Below, in pieces: positions 63,493 to 64,000 of a stretch of 64,000 nucleotides of DNA. The notes below the pieces were generated by a model. The model was not told the origin of the DNA. It saw nothing but the letters and a program-made list of their open reading frames with translations, and ran no database searches. The position numbers were made by a program, and so were the translations under genes. Origin of the DNA: Pelomonas sp. BJYL3. GTDB lineage: Bacteria; Pseudomonadota; Gammaproteobacteria; Burkholderiales; Burkholderiaceae_C. Every line of letters starts with the position of its first letter. The first letter of the stretch is position 1. The DNA lies in NCBI RefSeq assembly GCF_027257975.1, contig NZ_JANZKX010000001.1, forward strand, positions 930,001 to 994,000. The letters are read 5' to 3'.

Positions 63493-64000
63493 ATGAAACT
63501 CATCCCCGACATCCTCGCGGACGCCGCGGCCCTCACCGCCCTGCGCCGCGACATCCACGCCCACCCCGAACTCTGCTTCCAGGAAGAACGCACCTCGGAA
63601 CTCATCGCCCGGCAGCTGACGGCCTGGGGCATCCCCGTACACCGCGGCCTGGGCAAGACCGGCGTCGTGGGCATCCTGAAGAACGGCAGCAGCACGCGCA
63701 CGCTGGGCCTGCGGGCGGACATCGACGCCCTGCCCATGACCGAGCACAACACCTTCGCCCATGCCAGCCAGCATGCGGGGAAGATGCATGCCTGCGGCCA
63801 TGACGGCCACACGGCCATGCTGCTGGCCGCGGCCCAGCACCTGGCCCGCCACCGCAATTTCGACGGCACCGTCTACCTGGTCTTCCAGCCCGCCGAGGAA
63901 GGCGGCGGCGGCGCGCGCGAGATGATCAAGGACGGCCTCTTCGAGCAGTTCCCGATGGAGGCCATCTTCGGCATTCACAACTGGCCGGGGATGAAGGCCG
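63493..64000 (+). CDS. M20-family amidohydrolase (hippuricase/aminoacylase-like), partial
   Basis: The first 169 residues of a metallo-amidohydrolase, cut by the window edge. It begins MKLIPDILADAAALTALRRDIHAHPELCFQE and has GLRADIDALPMTEHN, the metal motif HACGHDGHTAMLLAAA and QPAEEGGGGAREMI with the catalytic Glu pair. GGAG 7 bases upstream supports the ATG. The substrate is likely an N-acyl amino acid or related amide. Confidence 0.94.
   Translation, partial: MKLIPDILADAAALTALRRDIHAHPELCFQEERTSELIARQLTAWGIPVHRGLGKTGVVGILKNGSSTRTLGLRADIDALPMTEHNTFAHASQHAGKMHACGHDGHTAMLLAAAQHLARHRNFDGTVYLVFQPAEEGGGGAREMIKDGLFEQFPMEAIFGIHNWPGMKA

Overview
The window is GC-rich (about 70% by eye) and reads as a chromosomal segment of a betaproteobacterium of the order Burkholderiales, of the Rubrivivax/Roseateles kind. 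This is judged from gene order (hrcA-nadK-recN; mutM, a TPR protein, lolB, ispE, tRNA-Gln, prs, rplY, pth; bolA-hisG-hisD) and protein sequence, not from any database search. Genes are dense, many overlap by ATGA or TGATG, and most are housekeeping.

Layout. 1-820: the start of a lower-GC type I restriction methylase gene (hsdM), running off the left edge and lying just beyond the 3' end of a CAU-anticodon tRNA. 1.1-16.3 kb: core genes hrcA, nadK, recN, rapZ, mutY, mutM, a TPR protein, lolB, ispE, tRNA-Gln, prs, rplY, pth. IspE carries an AT-rich internal insert with promoter-like sequences, and Pth has a long Ala/Pro tail. 16.7-41.9 kb: a large cobalamin locus. A B12 riboswitch with a terminator-like hairpin precedes btuB. 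Then follow cobU, btuF, btuC, btuD, cobB, a four-gene module (ExbB-like channel, DUF2149/ExbD-like protein, exported CobN-like protein, TonB-dependent receptor), bluB, cobO, cbiB, cobC, cobQ, a second BtuF-like protein without a clear signal peptide, and cobT. A response regulator (HD-GYP) and histidine kinase pair separates cobT from cobS and a CobC-type phosphatase. No corrin-ring methyltransferase genes are present, so the locus covers uptake, late-stage assembly and salvage. 41.9-51.9 kb (minus strand): ferredoxin, coaD, rsmD, then hisF-hisA-hisH-hisB-hisC, a PIN toxin/antitoxin pair with a palindromic operator, a chemotaxis receptor, hisD and hisG. 51.9-64 kb: bolA, an ABC-2 exporter, a TetR regulator, a TPR protein, lipid-storage genes (WS/DGAT acyltransferase, acyl-CoA-binding protein, polyhydroxyalkanoate-system protein) around a 149-bp tandem repeat array, a lipoprotein peptidase, a molybdopterin oxidoreductase, an amino-acid type periplasmic binding protein and the start of an M20 amidohydrolase.

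The most interesting system is the module at 23.85-30.72 kb. An ExbB-like channel and a small protein with an ExbD-like membrane Asp sit in front of a CobN/ChlH-family protein that carries a signal peptide and a C-terminal membrane anchor, followed by an outer-membrane receptor. It looks like an energised periplasmic metal-tetrapyrrole machine built into a B12 uptake operon. Other points of note are the in-frame duplication carrying promoter-like sequence inside ispE, the 149-bp repeats with built-in terminators, a dispersed 14-mer that twice supplies a stop codon, and a histidine operon split by a toxin-antitoxin pair and a chemoreceptor.
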